Shown here: positions 44,998-54,776 of the stretch, in pieces
Position numbering within the stretch: position 1 is the first letter of the stretch
How the letters are laid out: every line of letters begins with the position of its first letter
Translations under genes and position numbers: made by a program
Source of the DNA: Chitinivorax sp. PXF-14
Lineage (GTDB): Bacteria; Pseudomonadota; Gammaproteobacteria; Burkholderiales; SCOH01
Length of the DNA stretch: 64,000 bases
Direction: 5' to 3'
NCBI RefSeq assembly: GCF_040812015.1
Contig: NZ_JBFNXJ010000013.1
Location: forward strand, 62,001 to 126,000
Notes under the pieces: model-generated
Database searches by the model: none
What the model saw: the letters and a program-made list of their open reading frames with translations, nothing else
What the model was told of the DNA's origin: nothing

Positions 44998-45940
44998 AGC
45001 CCATCAAACGCTCGTAACGGGCGGTGATGATCTCATCGAGCGACTTGCTCTGCAGCGAGCGCAGCCCATCCTGCAACGACTTCTTGAGCGCCAGCATCAT
45101 GGCAGCATGGTCACGATGCGCCCCGCCGCAGGGCTCGCTAATCACCTTGTCCACGAGGCCCAGCGTCTTCAGGCGGTTGGCGGTGATACCCAGCAGCTCG
45201 GCGGCTTCCGAGGCTTTCTCAGCGCTCTTCCACAGGATGGAGGCGCAGCCCTCGGGCGTAATCACCGAGTAGGTCGAATATTGCAGCATCTGCACGATAT
45301 CGCCGATGGCGATCGCCAGCGCGCCGCCGGAACCACCCTCGCCGATCACCGTAACGATGATCGGCACGCGCAGCTTGGACATCTCGAACAGATTGCGGCC
45401 AATCGCCTCTGACTGGCCCCGCTCTTCCGCGCCAATGCCGGGGTAAGCACCCGGGGTATCGACGAAGGTAAAGATCGGCATGCCGAACTTTTCCGCCAGC
45501 TTCATCAGCCGCAAGGCCTTGCGGTAGCCTTCTGGCCGTGGCATGCCGAAATTACGGTAGATCTTTTCCTTGGTGTCGCGGCCTTTCTGATGTCCCATCA
45601 CCACAACGGACTGGCCATTGAAGCGGGCAATGCCGCAGACGATTGCCGGATCGTCGGCAAACGCCCGATCGCCATGCAATTCATCGAAATCGGTAAACAG
45701 CCCTTTGACATAGTCGAGCGTATAAGGGCGCTGAGAATGACGCGCAACCTGGGAAATCTGCCAAGGCGTCAGCTTGCCGTAGATGGACTTGGTCAGCTCC
45801 TGGTTCTTGCTCTGCAAGCGGCCGATCTCTTCCGAGATATCGACGGCCGAATCATCCTGCACATAACGCAGTTCTTCGATTTTGGCTTCGAGATCCGCAA
45901 TGGGTGACTCGAAATCGAGAAAAGTGGTTTTGATCGACAT
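44969..45940 (-). CDS. accA: Acetyl-CoA carboxylase carboxyltransferase subunit alpha
   Basis: Transfers carboxyl from biotin to acetyl-CoA, making malonyl-CoA for fatty acids, together with AccD. 323 residues, normal. [77 protein letters not shown] and [14 protein letters not shown] are near-identical to other proteobacterial AccA. Upstream neighbour of tilS, an order also found in Neisseria. Confidence 0.97.
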   Translation of the reverse strand: MSIKTTFLDFESPIADLEAKIEELRYVQDDSAVDISEEIGRLQSKNQELTKSIYGKLTPWQISQVARHSQRPYTLDYVKGLFTDFDELHGDRAFADDPAIVCGIARFNGQSVVVMGHQKGRDTKEKIYRNFGMPRPEGYRKALRLMKLAEKFGMPIFTFVDTPGAYPGIGAEERGQSEAIGRNLFEMSKLRVPIIVTVIGEGGSGGALAIAIGDIVQMLQYSTYSVITPEGCASILWKSAEKASEAAELLGITANRLKTLGLVDKVISEPCGGAHRDHAAMMLALKKSLQDGLRSLQSKSLDEIITARYERLMGYGKFKEIAA

Positions 45941-46011
45941 GGCTATACCGTGTTAAACGGGGCGCCCATGATACCGCAGCGGCGGCCTCGCCCCAATTGC
46001 TAAAAACGCTG

Positions 46012-46422
46012 CTACAGATTGCTGAAAACGATGCTGGCACGCACATCGGGCTTCTGCATGCCGATGCGGGTGCTGGTGTTGATCAGGATCGGCGCGTATG
46101 GCTTGGGGGCGATCGCATCGCCCTCCCTCGCCACCATCAGCAACACCGACACGGTGCTGGGGTCGCTGACGCCCAGCGTAGCCGACTCTTCATCGCTCAG
46201 CGCAATTTCATAGTTCAGGCCGAGCACCGCCGGGTCGACCAGGCTGAACGTGACATCGGGCTCGTCCAGCGACTGCAGCCACAGGATGACGGGCTGCTCC
46301 TTGTCCTCGTGAAACAGCTTGTAACGCTGCGATTGTTCGAAGCCCGGAATCGGTATCGGGAACGATACGATTGACTGCGGATCGATATCGATCACGCCCA
46401 ACTGGGTGGATTGAACTTGCAT
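46012..46422 (-). CDS. fliW: Flagellar assembly factor FliW
   Basis: 136 residues. In Bacillus and Campylobacter FliW binds CsrA and flagellin, relieving CsrA repression of flagellin translation. Visible are IVSFPIPIPGFEQSQRYKLF, PVILWLQSLDEPDVTFSLVDP and APILINTSTRIGMQ, the family core. It lies alone, far from the fli and che genes of the window and without csrA beside it. Flagellin and CsrA are not in this window. Confidence 0.9.
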   Translation of the reverse strand: MQVQSTQLGVIDIDPQSIVSFPIPIPGFEQSQRYKLFHEDKEQPVILWLQSLDEPDVTFSLVDPAVLGLNYEIALSDEESATLGVSDPSTVSVLLMVAREGDAIAPKPYAPILINTSTRIGMQKPDVRASIVFSNL

Positions 46423-46472
46423 CTTGTCTCCCTTCCATCGCTCATCGCGATTATGTCGACCTTTGTCTCAAT

Positions 46473-47996
46473 TCAGGTCAGGCTGAAGAAGCGCTTGATC
46501 TTTGCCAAGAGCTCGCTGCTTTGCATCGTTGCCTGGGGATTATAGCCACCAGCCGGTTCGTCCGCGTGTTCGCGCGCGCGCTCGGCGATCACTTCGGAAA
46601 GCTCCGCAGCCAGCTCCGGCCGGGCCGTCAGTATCTCTTCGAGCGCCGATTTGTGCAGGCGGTAGCATTCGACATCGGTAATGGCGATCAGCGTGGCCGA
46701 GCGCGGCGCGCCAGTCAGCAGCCCCATCTCACCAAAGAAGCTGCCTTCCTTGAGCTCGCCCACGCGGCGGCGCCCTTGTTCCGACTCCCGCCATATTTCG
46801 GCACTGCCAGCCTTGATGATGTAGAGCCAATGCGCCACCGCACCCTGCCGGCTGATCACGTCGCCCGCCGCGAACGGCGCATAGACGAGTTGTTCCGCCA
46901 CCAGATTGAGCTCATCGGGCTCCATGCGCGCAAACAGGTCGATATGGCGGAGCGCGTCGAGGCGGCGTTTCAACTCCTCACGTTTCAGTATCGATGTGTC
47001 CTTGTAATCGTTGGTCGAGGTGTAGAGGTGGTACTCGTGGATGGCGATGCGCAAGCCGGCCCGTTGCAGTGCGTTGAATACATGCACGCGGATCGACGAG
47101 TCGGCCGGGGTATCCTGTGTCATGTCGGTCAACCAGTAACGGACTGCATAGCGCCCCGTGCCGTGGTCGAAGTCGACCAGGACACAACTCGGCGCCGGAT
47201 CGCGGGCGACAAACGGGATGTTGGCGTCGCGCAAGGTCTTTTCCACGATGCTGATCACACGATGCGGCTGCGCGGACAGGCTGGAATTGAAATGCACCCA
47301 TCGCCTCACCGGCGCCGGCAGGTCCCCCTGTTTGCCCAGTAAAATAAAGTCATTCTTCATCAGGATGCTATTGGGGATTACCACGGTTTCGAGATCATTC
47401 GTCTCGATTCGCGTTGAACGCCAGCGAATTTCGCTGACTTTTCCCACCGTTTCACCCACCTTGATCCAGTCACCGATGTCGAGTGAGTGGTCGAGCTGCA
47501 GCGCCAGGCCCGACAGCACATTGCCCAGGGTATCCTGCATCGAGAAACCGATGACGGCAGTGATCACGGCCGAGGTGGTGATGATGTGCCCAAGCTCGAC
47601 GCCAGCCACCCGCATGCGCACCAGGCCGAATGCGATGTAGAACACGAAGACCGATACATCTTCGAGAATGCGTGGCAGTTCGAGCCGCAAGGCGCGCAAC
47701 ACGACACGGAACAGCAACAGCCCGAGCAATTTGATCAGCACCATGCCGGTGCCGAGCGTCAACGCCTCGTGCAGCACGCTGCTGCCCATCGGCAGATCGA
47801 GTTGGTCGAGCTGCCCCGTCAGCGGCTGAACCAGCCAGCAAACCAGGAAGAATATGCCGTAGCGCCGTAGTGTCATGCGGTCGCGCGGCAGCGTGACATA
47901 CAGGGCCGCCATCAGCGCGACGGCGAGCGCGAGGGTAGTGATGCGATCCAGCCCGGTGCCGTGGACGGCGAGTTCCTCTAACCAGTTGTTGGCCAT
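46473..47996 (-). CDS. MscS-type mechanosensitive channel with C-terminal cyclic-nucleotide-binding domain
   Basis: About 507 residues. Several membrane segments fill the first 180 residues, with the MscS pore/beta region FSMQDTLGNVLSGLALQLDHSLDIGDWIKVGE. About 370-490 is a CAP-type domain with FGEMGLLTGAPRSATL, the phosphate-binding cassette. The pairing resembles bacterial cyclic-nucleotide-gated channels (bCNG), which respond to cyclic nucleotides more than to stretch. Start chosen at the ATG at 47996; another ATG 11 codons upstream is possible and neither has a clear ribosome site. Confidence 0.88.
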   Translation of the reverse strand: MANNWLEELAVHGTGLDRITTLALAVALMAALYVTLPRDRMTLRRYGIFFLVCWLVQPLTGQLDQLDLPMGSSVLHEALTLGTGMVLIKLLGLLLFRVVLRALRLELPRILEDVSVFVFYIAFGLVRMRVAGVELGHIITTSAVITAVIGFSMQDTLGNVLSGLALQLDHSLDIGDWIKVGETVGKVSEIRWRSTRIETNDLETVVIPNSILMKNDFILLGKQGDLPAPVRRWVHFNSSLSAQPHRVISIVEKTLRDANIPFVARDPAPSCVLVDFDHGTGRYAVRYWLTDMTQDTPADSSIRVHVFNALQRAGLRIAIHEYHLYTSTNDYKDTSILKREELKRRLDALRHIDLFARMEPDELNLVAEQLVYAPFAAGDVISRQGAVAHWLYIIKAGSAEIWRESEQGRRRVGELKEGSFFGEMGLLTGAPRSATLIAITDVECYRLHKSALEEILTARPELAAELSEVIAERAREHADEPAGGYNPQATMQSSELLAKIKRFFSLT

Positions 47997-48117
47997 GCGT
48001 AGGTGGGGCTCCGAGATATATGCGGCCATGGAGAATAGTTCAGTCTAGCAGGCTGACGCCATCCCTGCGTTTGGCTTAAGATGGGGCGTTGCGGACCATC
48101 CTGTAGCAGGCGCCATC

Positions 48118-48600
48118 GTGCAATCACCGTTGTTCTGGCTTATCGTGGGCATCGCCCTGTTCGGTATTGAACTGATTACCGGAACGTTCTACATGCTGAT
48201 CCTCGGGACGGCCTTCCTGTTTGCCGCGCTTGGCGGCTGGATCGGCCTCAACGACTACAGCCAGCTCATGCTGGCTGCCGGCATTGGCGCGGGCGGCGTG
48301 CTGGTCCTCTACAAACATCGCCAGGCCGAACTCAAGCGCCAGCCCCCCGAGTCGCAAAGCCTCGACATCGGCCAGACCGTGCGCGTGCTGCAGTGGCTGG
48401 ACGACACCCACGCCCGCGTGGCCTACCGCGGGACGGAATGGGATGCCGAATTGCTCGGCGGCCACCCCCAAGCGGCTGTGTTGTATATCTGCGACACCCG
48501 CGGCTCCACCTTGCTGCTTTCCGAACAACGCCCAGAAGGAAGCCCCAATGTTCGAAATCCTGATCGTATTGCTCGTCGTCGCCATCATCTTCGTCATTAA
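48118..48600 (+). CDS. NfeD family membrane protein
   Basis: 160 residues, GTG start. Two or three membrane segments (about 5-28, 30-66), then an OB-fold domain (QTVRVLQWLDDTHARVAYRGTEWDAEL). NfeD proteins pair with SPFH/stomatin proteins in membrane microdomains. The pattern LFGIELITGTFYMLILGTAFLFAALGGW is typical of the short NfeD1b group. It overlaps the SPFH gene by 53 bases; the last 18 residues are Arg-rich and out of family, probably just what the overlap dictates. Confidence 0.88.
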   Translation: MQSPLFWLIVGIALFGIELITGTFYMLILGTAFLFAALGGWIGLNDYSQLMLAAGIGAGGVLVLYKHRQAELKRQPPESQSLDIGQTVRVLQWLDDTHARVAYRGTEWDAELLGGHPQAAVLYICDTRGSTLLLSEQRPEGSPNVRNPDRIARRRHHLRH

Positions 48601-49513
48601 GACGATCAACATCGTCCCCCAGCAGAATGCCTGGGTGGTGGAGCGGCTGGGCAAATTTCACGAGGTGCTGCAGCCCGGGCTGAACTATGTCTTCCCCTTC
48701 ATCGACCGCGTGGCCTATCGCCACGTCCTCAAGGAAGTGCCGCTCGATGTGCCGAGCCAGGTGTGCATCACGCGCGACAACACGCAGCTGCAAGTGGATG
48801 GCATCCTCTACTTCCAGGTGACCGACGCCAAGCTCGCCTCCTACGGCTCGAGCGACTACATCCTCGCCATCACGCAGCTGGCGCAGACCACACTGCGCTC
48901 GGTGATCGGCAAGATGGAGCTCGACAAGACCTTCGAGGAACGCGACGACATCAACCGCGCGGTCGTCGCTGCGCTGGACGAGGCGGCCTCCAACTGGGGC
49001 GTGAAGGTGTTGCGCTACGAAATCAAGGATCTGACGCCGCCGAAAGAAATCCTGCACGCGATGCAGCAGCAGATCACCGCCGAACGCGAGAAACGCGCGC
49101 TGATCGCGGCCTCGTCGGGGCGCCAGCAGGAACAGGTCAACCTCGCGACCGGCGAGCGTGCAGCGGCCATCCAGCGTTCGGAAGGCCAACGCCAGGCGGC
49201 CATCAACCAGTCGGAAGGCGAAAAGCTGTCGGCCATCAATCGTGCGGAAGGCGAGTCCGAGGCCATCCGCCTGGTCGCCCGGGCCACCGCGGAGGCCATC
49301 CACATGGTGGCGCAGACGATCCGCCAACCGGGCGGCATGGAGGCGGTCAACCTCAAGGTGGCGGAACAGTATGTCGAGGCATTCGGCAAGCTGGCGAAGA
49401 CTGGCAACACCCTGATCCTGCCCGGCAATCTCAGCGATGTCGGCGGGCTCGTCGCCACGGTAATGAGCGTGGTAAAGAATACCTCGGCAGAGGCTGCGGG
49501 CAAGCAGGAGTAA
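48548..49513 (+). CDS. qmcA: SPFH/stomatin-type membrane protein (QmcA-like)
   Basis: 321 residues. One N-terminal membrane anchor (about 2-20), then the Band-7 domain: VPQQNAWVVERLGKFHEVLQPGLNYVFPFIDRVAYRH and QLAQTTLRSVIGKMELDKTFEERDDIN. A helical repeat region follows with EGQRQAAINQSEGEKLSAINRAEGE, giving a coiled coil. Equivalent to E. coli QmcA, which sits in a ring with protease or NfeD partners. Ribosome site GAAGGAAG inside nfeD; overlaps it by 53 bases. Confidence 0.93.
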   Translation: MFEILIVLLVVAIIFVIKTINIVPQQNAWVVERLGKFHEVLQPGLNYVFPFIDRVAYRHVLKEVPLDVPSQVCITRDNTQLQVDGILYFQVTDAKLASYGSSDYILAITQLAQTTLRSVIGKMELDKTFEERDDINRAVVAALDEAASNWGVKVLRYEIKDLTPPKEILHAMQQQITAEREKRALIAASSGRQQEQVNLATGERAAAIQRSEGQRQAAINQSEGEKLSAINRAEGESEAIRLVARATAEAIHMVAQTIRQPGGMEAVNLKVAEQYVEAFGKLAKTGNTLILPGNLSDVGGLVATVMSVVKNTSAEAAGKQE

Positions 49514-49555
49514 AGCAATCGCCACCAGGCATCGCCCGCCGCAAGGCCCGTGGGC

Positions 49556-50512
49556 TCAGTCCCTGGCGACGATAGGGATCTGGACCTGGTAACGCTGGCC
49601 GAGATCGGCTGGCTCAGGTTGCAAGGTTACATGCTCGATGGCAAAGCGCTGCTTCAGCATCAGGCGCGCCTGCGGCAGGATGCGCGGCCACTGCTCGAGC
49701 GAGTTCAGCGTCAGGTGAGCCGACAACGCCACCTTCCCTGAGCTCAGGCTCCACACGTGCAGGTCATGGGCGGACTGCACGCCGGGAATCACCGCAATCG
49801 CCTTGCCGATCGCCTCGAAATCGAGATCGGCCGGCACGCCTTCCATCAAGACCTGCAGCGCATGGCGAATCAGGCTGACAGTCGAAAACAGGATCAGACC
49901 CGCCACCAGCACCGAGAGAATCGGGTCGATCGGCATCCATCCGGTGAACTGGATCACCGCCCCGGCAAGCAGCGCCGCGACCGAGCCGAGCAAGTCGCCC
50001 ATCACGTGCAGCAGGGCTGCACGCGTATTCAGCGAATGCGCGTCGCGGGACAACACGAAAGCCACGATGACGTTCACCAGCAATCCCAGCCCAGCCACCA
50101 CCATGACGGTCCCACCGGCTACGGGGTGCGGCGCCAGCAGGCGCTGCACGGCCTCGACGGCAATCCAGACGATCACCATCAACATCAACAGGCCATTGAT
50201 CAGTGCGGCGACGACTTCTGCCCGGCCGAAGCCGTAAGAGTGCCGGCTGGACGGAGGGCGGACGGCCAGGCGCTGGGCAAACGCAGCCAGCGCAAGCGCG
50301 ACGACGTCGGATACCATGTGCCCCGCATCGGACAACAGCGCAAGCGAGCCAGAGAGCAGGCCACCAACGACTTCAACGATAGCGAAACCCAGGGTGAAAA
50401 CCAGTGCCCAGGTGAGACTGGCGCCATGGTGATGGGCATGGGCGTGGCCCCCATGGCTTTCGTCATGCGGATGGTCGTGGCCGTGGTGATCGTGATGGGC
50501 ATGCGCGGCCAT
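49556..50512 (-). CDS. Cation diffusion facilitator (Zn/Co/Cd exporter)
   Basis: About 318 residues from the ATG at 50512, with a His-rich N-terminus (14 or so His in the first 27 residues) that fits a metal sensor or chaperone role. Six membrane segments; the transport site is in LSDAGHMVSDVVALALAAFAQ (HxxxD) and in HVMGDLLGSVAALLAG. The C-terminal cytoplasmic domain ends near YQVQIPI. Proton-driven efflux of Zn2+, Co2+ or Cd2+ is family knowledge (CzcD/ZitB). Overlaps the last bases of nagZ, with GAGG upstream in its stop region. Confidence 0.92.
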   Translation of the reverse strand: MAAHAHHDHHGHDHPHDESHGGHAHAHHHGASLTWALVFTLGFAIVEVVGGLLSGSLALLSDAGHMVSDVVALALAAFAQRLAVRPPSSRHSYGFGRAEVVAALINGLLMLMVIVWIAVEAVQRLLAPHPVAGGTVMVVAGLGLLVNVIVAFVLSRDAHSLNTRAALLHVMGDLLGSVAALLAGAVIQFTGWMPIDPILSVLVAGLILFSTVSLIRHALQVLMEGVPADLDFEAIGKAIAVIPGVQSAHDLHVWSLSSGKVALSAHLTLNSLEQWPRILPQARLMLKQRFAIEHVTLQPEPADLGQRYQVQIPIVARD

Positions 50513-50513
50513 G

Positions 50514-51599
50514 CTAGGCCTCACCGACGGGTGGAAATGGCAGATCCGCACTTGCCAGGCCGACAGCCCCGACGGCATGCACGGCAGCCGCAAACTCGGC
50601 CTGCTCGCGCAACTGGCTCAGGGTGGGTGGGTGCGGCTTGCCGTGCAGCCTCGCGTAACGGGCCAGGCTTGCCGGATTGACGGGCCGGTGCAGCTGGCGC
50701 AATACCTCGTCGGCCTGCTGCGGCTTGTTGCACACCAACACCATGTCGCAACCCGCATCGAGGGCGGCATCCACCCGCTGTGCCATGGTGCCGGCGACGC
50801 TTGCTCCCTCCATGTCGAGCGCATCGCTGAAAATGACGCCATCGAAGCCAAGGCGCTGCCGCAGGATATCCTTCAGCCACAGCGACGAAAACCCCGCCGG
50901 GCGACTGTCGACCGCCGTGTAGATGACGTGCGCCGGCATCACGGCAGTCAGCCCATGGTGGATCATCTGCTCGAACGGTTTCAGATCGACAGCCTCGATC
51001 TGCTCGAATGAGCGCTCATCGACAGGCAATTCATGGTGCGAATCCTCCGCCACATGGCCGTGGCCGGGGAAGTGCTTGCCCACGGACGGCATCCCGCCCC
51101 GCTTCAGTCCGAGCTGCAGGGCATGTGCCAGAGCAGCAATCACAGCCGGGTCGGCATGGAATGCACGATCGCCGATGACCGCACAACGCCCGTGGTCGAC
51201 ATCGAGCACGGGCGCAAAGGTGAAATCGACGCCACAGGCACGCAGCTCGGCGGCCATTACCCAGCCGACCTGTTCGGCCGTATGGAGCGCTGCTTTGTGC
51301 TCGGCTTCGTCCCATAGCCGCCCCAGTTCCCGCATGGGTGGCAAACGCGTGAAGCCGGACTTGAAACGTTGCACGCGCCCTCCCTCATGATCCACCGCGA
51401 TGAGCAGCGGCGGGTTGCGCAGCGCATGTATCTCAGCGGTCAGTGCCTTGAGTTGTTCTGGCGACTCGTAATTGCGCGAAAACAGGATGATGCCACCGGT
51501 ATTGGGGTGAAGCAGGCGTTCACGTTCGGCGTCAGTCAGTGTCTTGCCGGCGATGTCGACCATCACGGGGCCAAGGGCCATGGGCAGAGGGGGAATCAT
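50514..51599 (-). CDS. nagZ: Beta-N-acetylhexosaminidase (peptidoglycan recycling)
   Basis: Cytoplasmic GH3 enzyme removing GlcNAc from anhydromuropeptides. 361 residues from the ATG at 51599. GPVMVDIAGKTLT, NTGGIILFSRNY, AVDHEGGRVQRF and the catalytic KHFPGHGHVAEDSHHELP loop are present. FSDALDMEGA carries the nucleophile Asp where most have SDDLSMEG. Nearly the same length and layout as Neisseria NagZ. Four bases overlap with the acpS stop. Confidence 0.95.
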   Translation of the reverse strand: MIPPLPMALGPVMVDIAGKTLTDAERERLLHPNTGGIILFSRNYESPEQLKALTAEIHALRNPPLLIAVDHEGGRVQRFKSGFTRLPPMRELGRLWDEAEHKAALHTAEQVGWVMAAELRACGVDFTFAPVLDVDHGRCAVIGDRAFHADPAVIAALAHALQLGLKRGGMPSVGKHFPGHGHVAEDSHHELPVDERSFEQIEAVDLKPFEQMIHHGLTAVMPAHVIYTAVDSRPAGFSSLWLKDILRQRLGFDGVIFSDALDMEGASVAGTMAQRVDAALDAGCDMVLVCNKPQQADEVLRQLHRPVNPASLARYARLHGKPHPPTLSQLREQAEFAAAVHAVGAVGLASADLPFPPVGEA

Positions 51600-51994
51600 G
51601 AAGAAGGAACCTTGTGTAAGGTTTCGAGCACGACGAAAGCACAAGCAAACTGCCTTTCATCGCTCAGGCTGAGATGCATGGCGCGAATCTTGCGTTCGTC
51701 GAGTAAGGCTAGCAGCCTGGCATCGAGAACCAGCACCGGGCGGCCCAGTGCATCGTTACGGACGGCAATGCGGGGAAGGGTCACCTCACCCCGGATGCCC
51801 GTGCCAAGCGCCTTGGCAAAGGCCTCCTTGGCGGCGAAGCGCTTGGCCAGCCAGGCCGCCGCCTGGCCTTTGAGGAGAAACTCTTGCCACTCCTCGTCTG
51901 AGAGCAATTTGCGGGCAAACCGCTCGCCATGCCGCGATAGCGCAGATTCGATTCTGGCGATCTCGACGATGTCGGTGCCAATGCCGTAAATCAC
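51596..51994 (-). CDS. acpS: Holo-[acyl-carrier-protein] synthase
   Basis: Transfers phosphopantetheine to ACP. 132 residues. [15 protein letters not shown] with Asp8 and [16 protein letters not shown] with Glu57 are the Mg-binding residues of group I AcpS. Overlaps pdxJ and nagZ by four bases each, in the frequent order pdxJ-acpS-nagZ. Confidence 0.95.
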   Translation of the reverse strand: MIYGIGTDIVEIARIESALSRHGERFARKLLSDEEWQEFLLKGQAAAWLAKRFAAKEAFAKALGTGIRGEVTLPRIAVRNDALGRPVLVLDARLLALLDERKIRAMHLSLSDERQFACAFVVLETLHKVPSS

Positions 51995-52731
51995 GTGTGC
52001 GATTGCATCTTGGATGCGGCATCAATCAGCAACTTCATCTCGCGCACGGCCTCCTTGAAGCCGACGAAGAGCGCTTGCGCGACGATGGCATGGCCGATGT
52101 TCAATTCACGTACCCCCGGGATGGCTGCGACCTTCTGCACATTGTGGTAATGCAGCCCATGGCCTGCATTGACGCGCAAGCCCAGGCCGGTGCCGAATGC
52201 CACGGCGTCGCGGATACGTTCGAGTTCCTGGCTCATCTCGCCAATGGTGTCGGCCTCGGCGTAACGACCGGTGTGAATCTCGATGCAGGGTGCGCCAAGC
52301 GCGTGCGCCATCTCGATCTGCTCTCGATCAGCGTCGATGAACAGCGACACCCGGCTGCCGGCTCGGGTCAATTCGTCGATCGCCTGCTTGACGCGATCCC
52401 GGTTGCGCACCACGTCGAGCCCGCCCTCCGTCGTCAATTCCTCGCGCCGTTCCGGCACTAGGCAGGCATCGTGCGGCTTGATCTTGAGTGCATGGGCCAG
52501 CATTTCGTCGGTCACGGCCAGCTCCAGGTTCATGCGCGTCTGCAGCACTTCGCGCAGAATCTCGACGTCGCGATCCTGGATGTGCCGCCGGTCTTCCCGC
52601 AGATGCAGCGTGATCGCATCAGCCCCGGCCGACTCGGCGATGACGGCGGCCTGAATCGGGCTCGGATAACGCGTGCCTCGAGCTTGCCGCAACGTTGCGA
52701 CATGGTCGATGTTGACGCCCAGTTGAATCAT
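51991..52731 (-). CDS. pdxJ: Pyridoxine 5'-phosphate synthase
   Basis: Condenses 1-deoxyxylulose 5-phosphate with 3-amino-1-hydroxyacetone phosphate to pyridoxine phosphate. 246 residues from the ATG at 52731, which has AGGAG six bases upstream; an in-frame ATG 11 codons earlier falls inside an inverted repeat. [39 protein letters not shown] and [14 protein letters not shown] are signature stretches. Confidence 0.96.
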   Translation of the reverse strand: MIQLGVNIDHVATLRQARGTRYPSPIQAAVIAESAGADAITLHLREDRRHIQDRDVEILREVLQTRMNLELAVTDEMLAHALKIKPHDACLVPERREELTTEGGLDVVRNRDRVKQAIDELTRAGSRVSLFIDADREQIEMAHALGAPCIEIHTGRYAEADTIGEMSQELERIRDAVAFGTGLGLRVNAGHGLHYHNVQKVAAIPGVRELNIGHAIVAQALFVGFKEAVREMKLLIDAASKMQSHT

Positions 52732-52746
52732 GTTTCGCTCCTGACA

Positions 52747-52763
52747 TGCCAGTTCAACTGGCA
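52747..52763. repeat. Perfect inverted repeat just upstream of pdxJ
   Basis: 8-1-8 palindrome TGCCAGTT-C-AACTGGCA, ending 16 bases before the pdxJ start and only a few bases from its Shine-Dalgarno. It may be an operator or an mRNA hairpin; no T-run follows. Confidence 0.6.
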
Positions 52764-52843
52764 CAACGATATTGCATGGTCGCCACCAGTTGACGGTTCG
52801 TCTTACCTGCCTGGCAGCCTTTGGGGGGGAATTGTATTGCCAA

Positions 52844-53557
52844 TTATAGCTGGTTGAGATCCCGCAGTAGCCTGCGGGTGTGCAGGGGGCGATCTCCCAG
52901 CTGGTGGCCGATCAGCGAACGCATCAAGGCCTTGCTTTGCGCCAGTACGCCCGGGTCATCGAGGCGATCCTCGGCCATTGCCAGCAGGGTTCTACCAGCG
53001 ACCGCCCCCGGCTCGGATGCCGCACCTGGCAGCAGGCCGGCACTGGGCTCGAAACGGTAGCACTCGCCGGGCTCGATAGCCTGGCCAGCCGCAGTGTGGG
53101 TCAGATCCAGCCCGTAACCAAGCTGCTCCAGTAAACGTAGCTCGAAACGCCTGAGGATTGGTGCGACAGGCGCCCCCTGCGACAAGCTGCGGAGGGTTTC
53201 GCCATAATGATCGAACAGCTGCTCGTGCGGGTCTTCACGGGCAAGCAGATTCAGCAGCAACTCATTCAGATAGAAACCGCAGATAAGCGGCAAACCCGAC
53301 ATCTGCGGCATACCCCCCTGCCACTCGGCGGAATGCAGTGTCTTCAGTTCACTCTTGCCAAACCACGACAGCAATAGCGGCTGAAAGGCCATCAACACCC
53401 CGCGCACGGCCGATTTGGGCCGCCGTGCACCGCGCGCAACAATGGCTAGGCGACCATGGTCACGTGCGAAGACCTCGATGATCAGGCTGGTTTCGCGATA
53501 GGGGTAGGCATGCAACACGAACGCCGGCTGAGCTTCGACCTTTCGTGCTTCACTCAT
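52844..53557 (-). CDS. recO: DNA repair protein RecO
   Basis: 237 residues from ATG 53557, loading RecA onto SSB-coated DNA with RecR. The N-terminal OB-fold has [34 protein letters not shown], then [44 protein letters not shown] and [15 protein letters not shown]. It has no zinc-finger cysteines, as usual in Proteobacteria. ATGA overlap with the preceding monooxygenase-like gene. Confidence 0.94.
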   Translation of the reverse strand: MSEARKVEAQPAFVLHAYPYRETSLIIEVFARDHGRLAIVARGARRPKSAVRGVLMAFQPLLLSWFGKSELKTLHSAEWQGGMPQMSGLPLICGFYLNELLLNLLAREDPHEQLFDHYGETLRSLSQGAPVAPILRRFELRLLEQLGYGLDLTHTAAGQAIEPGECYRFEPSAGLLPGAASEPGAVAGRTLLAMAEDRLDDPGVLAQSKALMRSLIGHQLGDRPLHTRRLLRDLNQL

Positions 53558-53883
53558 GCCTGAGGCGGAAAGGGAAAATCGTATGACCGCTCGACACGCG
53601 CCACGCGTACCGAGAAATACTCGTACCAGCGTTCGCGGCCAAGCTTTTGCGCGAGTTGATGTTCCACATTGCCTTTCCAGGCCACGATGGATTGCTCGTC
53701 CTGCCAATAGCTGACCGTGATGCCGATACCGTCCGTCCCTCTTGCGCTATCCATTCCCAGATAGCCGGGCTGCTGTGCGGCCAAGCTCAGCATGCGTTCA
53801 GCCATGGCACCATAGCCATCGTCACCATCGCAGCGCTTGGACGTAAAGATCACGGCGTAATACGGACCATCAGGCCGAGTCAT
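53554..53883 (-). CDS. Antibiotic-biosynthesis-monooxygenase-domain (ABM) protein
   Basis: 109 residues with a dimeric alpha/beta-barrel (YgiN-like) pattern: YYAVIFTSKRCD, MAERMLSLAAQQPGYLGMDSARG and GITVSYWQDEQSIVAWKGNVEHQLAQ. Function not inferable: such proteins include heme-degrading or quinone-modifying enzymes. GAAGGG just before the ATG lies in the era stop, and the recO ATG overlaps its own stop, so it is part of the era-recO series. Confidence 0.85.
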   Translation of the reverse strand: MTRPDGPYYAVIFTSKRCDGDDGYGAMAERMLSLAAQQPGYLGMDSARGTDGIGITVSYWQDEQSIVAWKGNVEHQLAQKLGRERWYEYFSVRVARVERSYDFPFPPQA

Positions 53884-53885
53884 GG

Positions 53886-54776
53886 TCACCCTTCGCCAGA
53901 CAATTGCTTGAGGAAACGGATATCGTCCGCCCATCCACTCCGGACCTTTACCCAGACCTCGAGGTAGACGCGCCCTTCGAACATCTGCTCCATATCGACG
54001 CGCGCTTCGCTCGACACCCGTTTTAGCTTTTCCCCGCCCTTACCAATGATGATGGCCTTCTGGTTGGCCTTGTCGACCAGAATGGCGGCAAAAATACGGC
54101 GCAGATCACCCTCCTGCTCGTATTTCTCGATTTCCACATTGATAGAGTAAGGTAGCTCCTCTCCCAGCAAGCGGAACAGCTTCTCGCGAATGATCTCCGC
54201 CGCCAGGAAACGCTCGCTCCTGTCGGTGATCTGGTCCTCTGGATACATCGGATCGCCCTGCGGCAAATGTGGCCTGACCGCATCGAGCAAGGCCTCGATC
54301 TGGATATGCTTTTCCGCACTGACGGGCACAATGCCGGCAAAATCGAAGCGTTCTGCCATCTGTTGCATGAACGGTAGCAGCAAGGTCTTATCGTGCTTGT
54401 CGATCTTGTTGATCACCAGCCATACGGGCCGGTGCTTGGGCAAGAGTTGCAATACCTCTTCATCGGCAGGCCCGAACTTCAATGCTTCGACGACAAACAG
54501 GATGGCATCGACGTCACCCAGCGTGGTCTTGACGCTTTTGTTAAGTGCATCGTTCATTGCATTGCGATGCCGGGTCTGGAAACCCGGGGTATCGACAAAG
54601 ACGAACTGGGAATGCTCGTCGGTATGGATTCCCGTTACCCGATGGCGCGTCGTCTGAGCCTTGCGCGAGGTGATGCTGATCTTCTGGCCGATCAGATGAT
54701 TGAGCAACGTGGATTTGCCGACATTGGGGCGACCGACAATCGCCACAAAACCGGAATGGAACTGCGTATCGCTCAT
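53886..54776 (-). CDS. era: GTPase Era
   Basis: 296 residues. G1 GRPNVGKST, switch [10 protein letters not shown] (G3), NKIDKHDK (G4), VSAEK (G5), and the C-terminal KH domain [37 protein letters not shown] that binds the 3' end of 16S rRNA. Overlaps rnc by four bases, the almost universal pairing. Confidence 0.97.
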   Translation of the reverse strand: MSDTQFHSGFVAIVGRPNVGKSTLLNHLIGQKISITSRKAQTTRHRVTGIHTDEHSQFVFVDTPGFQTRHRNAMNDALNKSVKTTLGDVDAILFVVEALKFGPADEEVLQLLPKHRPVWLVINKIDKHDKTLLLPFMQQMAERFDFAGIVPVSAEKHIQIEALLDAVRPHLPQGDPMYPEDQITDRSERFLAAEIIREKLFRLLGEELPYSINVEIEKYEQEGDLRRIFAAILVDKANQKAIIIGKGGEKLKRVSSEARVDMEQMFEGRVYLEVWVKVRSGWADDIRFLKQLSGEG

